Assembly (NCBI GenBank): GCA_036481345.1
Contig: JAZGHU010000027.1
Span: 1-20,343, forward strand
DNA length: 20,343 nt
Direction: 5' to 3'
Source of the DNA: JAAOYC01 sp036481345
Lineage (GTDB): Archaea; Nanobdellota; Nanobdellia; Woesearchaeales; WJKL01
A program made the translations under genes and the position numbers. Shown here one piece after another: positions 20,039 to 20,343 of this stretch. Positions within the stretch are counted from its first letter, which is position 1, and every line of letters begins with the position of its first letter. A model generated the notes under the pieces. It searched no databases and had not been told where the DNA came from. It saw only the letters and a list, made by a program, of their open reading frames with translations.

Positions 20039-20343
20039 ATGGATACTGGCACAAATGTCAAAAGATTGATGCAAATTGATTCTTTACTAAAAAAAGGATT
20101 AGCAGATGAAGTTGTGATTATGAAAAGCATCTATCTTGAATTGATAGAAGGATTAAAACAGATAAAAGGCGCAATTGCTCCTGTAGACTTCACAACCAAA
20201 GAAGGAGTAGAACATATAAAAAATGCAATAGATGCTTTTGTTCCTGAATTAGCTCCGCTAGAAAAACTAGATGCAAGATTCCATAATATAAAAGAAAATG
20301 CAGCTGCTCTAAAGATAAAATTAGAAAATTTCAAAAACACATT
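20039..20343 (+). CDS. Uncharacterised gene, 5' part only (runs off the right edge)
   Basis: An open frame of 101 codons with no stop, starting at ATG 20039. The protein begins MDTGTNVKRLMQIDSLLKKG and is charged and largely helical, with a likely amphipathic or coiled-coil stretch (LAPLEKLDARFHNIKENAAALKIKLE). I recognise no family. The TATA box TTTATATA centred 28 nt upstream and the absence of a Shine-Dalgarno match the leaderless genes of the window. Codon usage resembles its neighbours. Confidence 0.7.
   Translation, partial: MDTGTNVKRLMQIDSLLKKGLADEVVIMKSIYLELIEGLKQIKGAIAPVDFTTKEGVEHIKNAIDAFVPELAPLEKLDARFHNIKENAAALKIKLENFKNT

Noticed and set aside
1..20343. CRISPR arrays, insertion sequences, integrase or attachment sites
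   Set aside because: No regularly spaced repeats, transposase or integrase motifs were seen; both tRNA genes have intact, unduplicated 3' ends.

Overview
The window looks like a compact, AT-rich archaeal chromosome segment, most likely from a DPANN-type lineage of the Woesearchaeota/Pacearchaeota kind. The evidence is archaeal TATA boxes about 27 nt upstream of leaderless start codons, a tRNA-Thr with an intron in the anticodon loop, tRNA genes without encoded CCA, and archaeal families (TruD, TrmB, AbrB-PhoU, HerA, an MCM-like ATPase, a DUF2072/DUF2073/GTPase cluster). The lineage is inferred from gene content, not from a marker tree.

Layout. 1-2120: two tandem substrate-binding lipoproteins (the left one cut by the window edge), divergent from a TrmB-type regulator. 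2250-4859: pyruvate phosphate dikinase. 4884-8241: a glycosidase-like protein behind tRNA-Arg(CCU), truD, a zinc-lid adenylate kinase, and an unknown helical protein behind intron-bearing tRNA-Thr(UGU). 8286-12993: a conserved unknown, a PHP phosphoesterase, a YchF-type GTPase, a second adenylate kinase and a PocR-GAF-GGDEF protein. 12994-13580: a 587-bp gap holding a candidate structured RNA at about 13055-13224, a doubtful small ORF, and a palindrome-rich promoter. 13581-14456: AbrB-PhoU regulator. 14458-17138: Zn-ribbon protein, a possible 16-codon ORF, DUF2073, an Era-like GTPase and a short MCM-like AAA+ ATPase, all on the minus strand. 17339-20343: a DUF5679 zinc ribbon missed by simple ORF length cut-offs, a 76-aa unknown, a HerA-like ATPase, a membrane protein and the start of a further unknown gene.

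How the genes may work together. PPDK interconverts pyruvate and PEP with ATP/AMP, and two adenylate kinases can recycle the AMP. The glycosidase-like protein fits carbohydrate metabolism. The MCM-like ATPase, GTPase, DUF2073 and Zn-ribbon genes look like one functional neighbourhood, possibly tied to replication. The GGDEF protein is the most unusual single gene, because c-di-GMP-type signalling is uncommon in archaea.

Expression architecture is readable. About ten genes have a TTTAAA or TTTATA-type box centred 25-29 nt before the start codon and no Shine-Dalgarno motif, so they are probably leaderless. Genes with a short leader or inside operons carry GGTGA, GAGGT or GGGGG motifs. Several divergent pairs share one palindromic TATA box. 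Two protein genes have no promoter of their own and sit directly behind a tRNA. Convergent genes overlap by a few bases, so non-coding space is scarce and the few larger gaps deserve attention.
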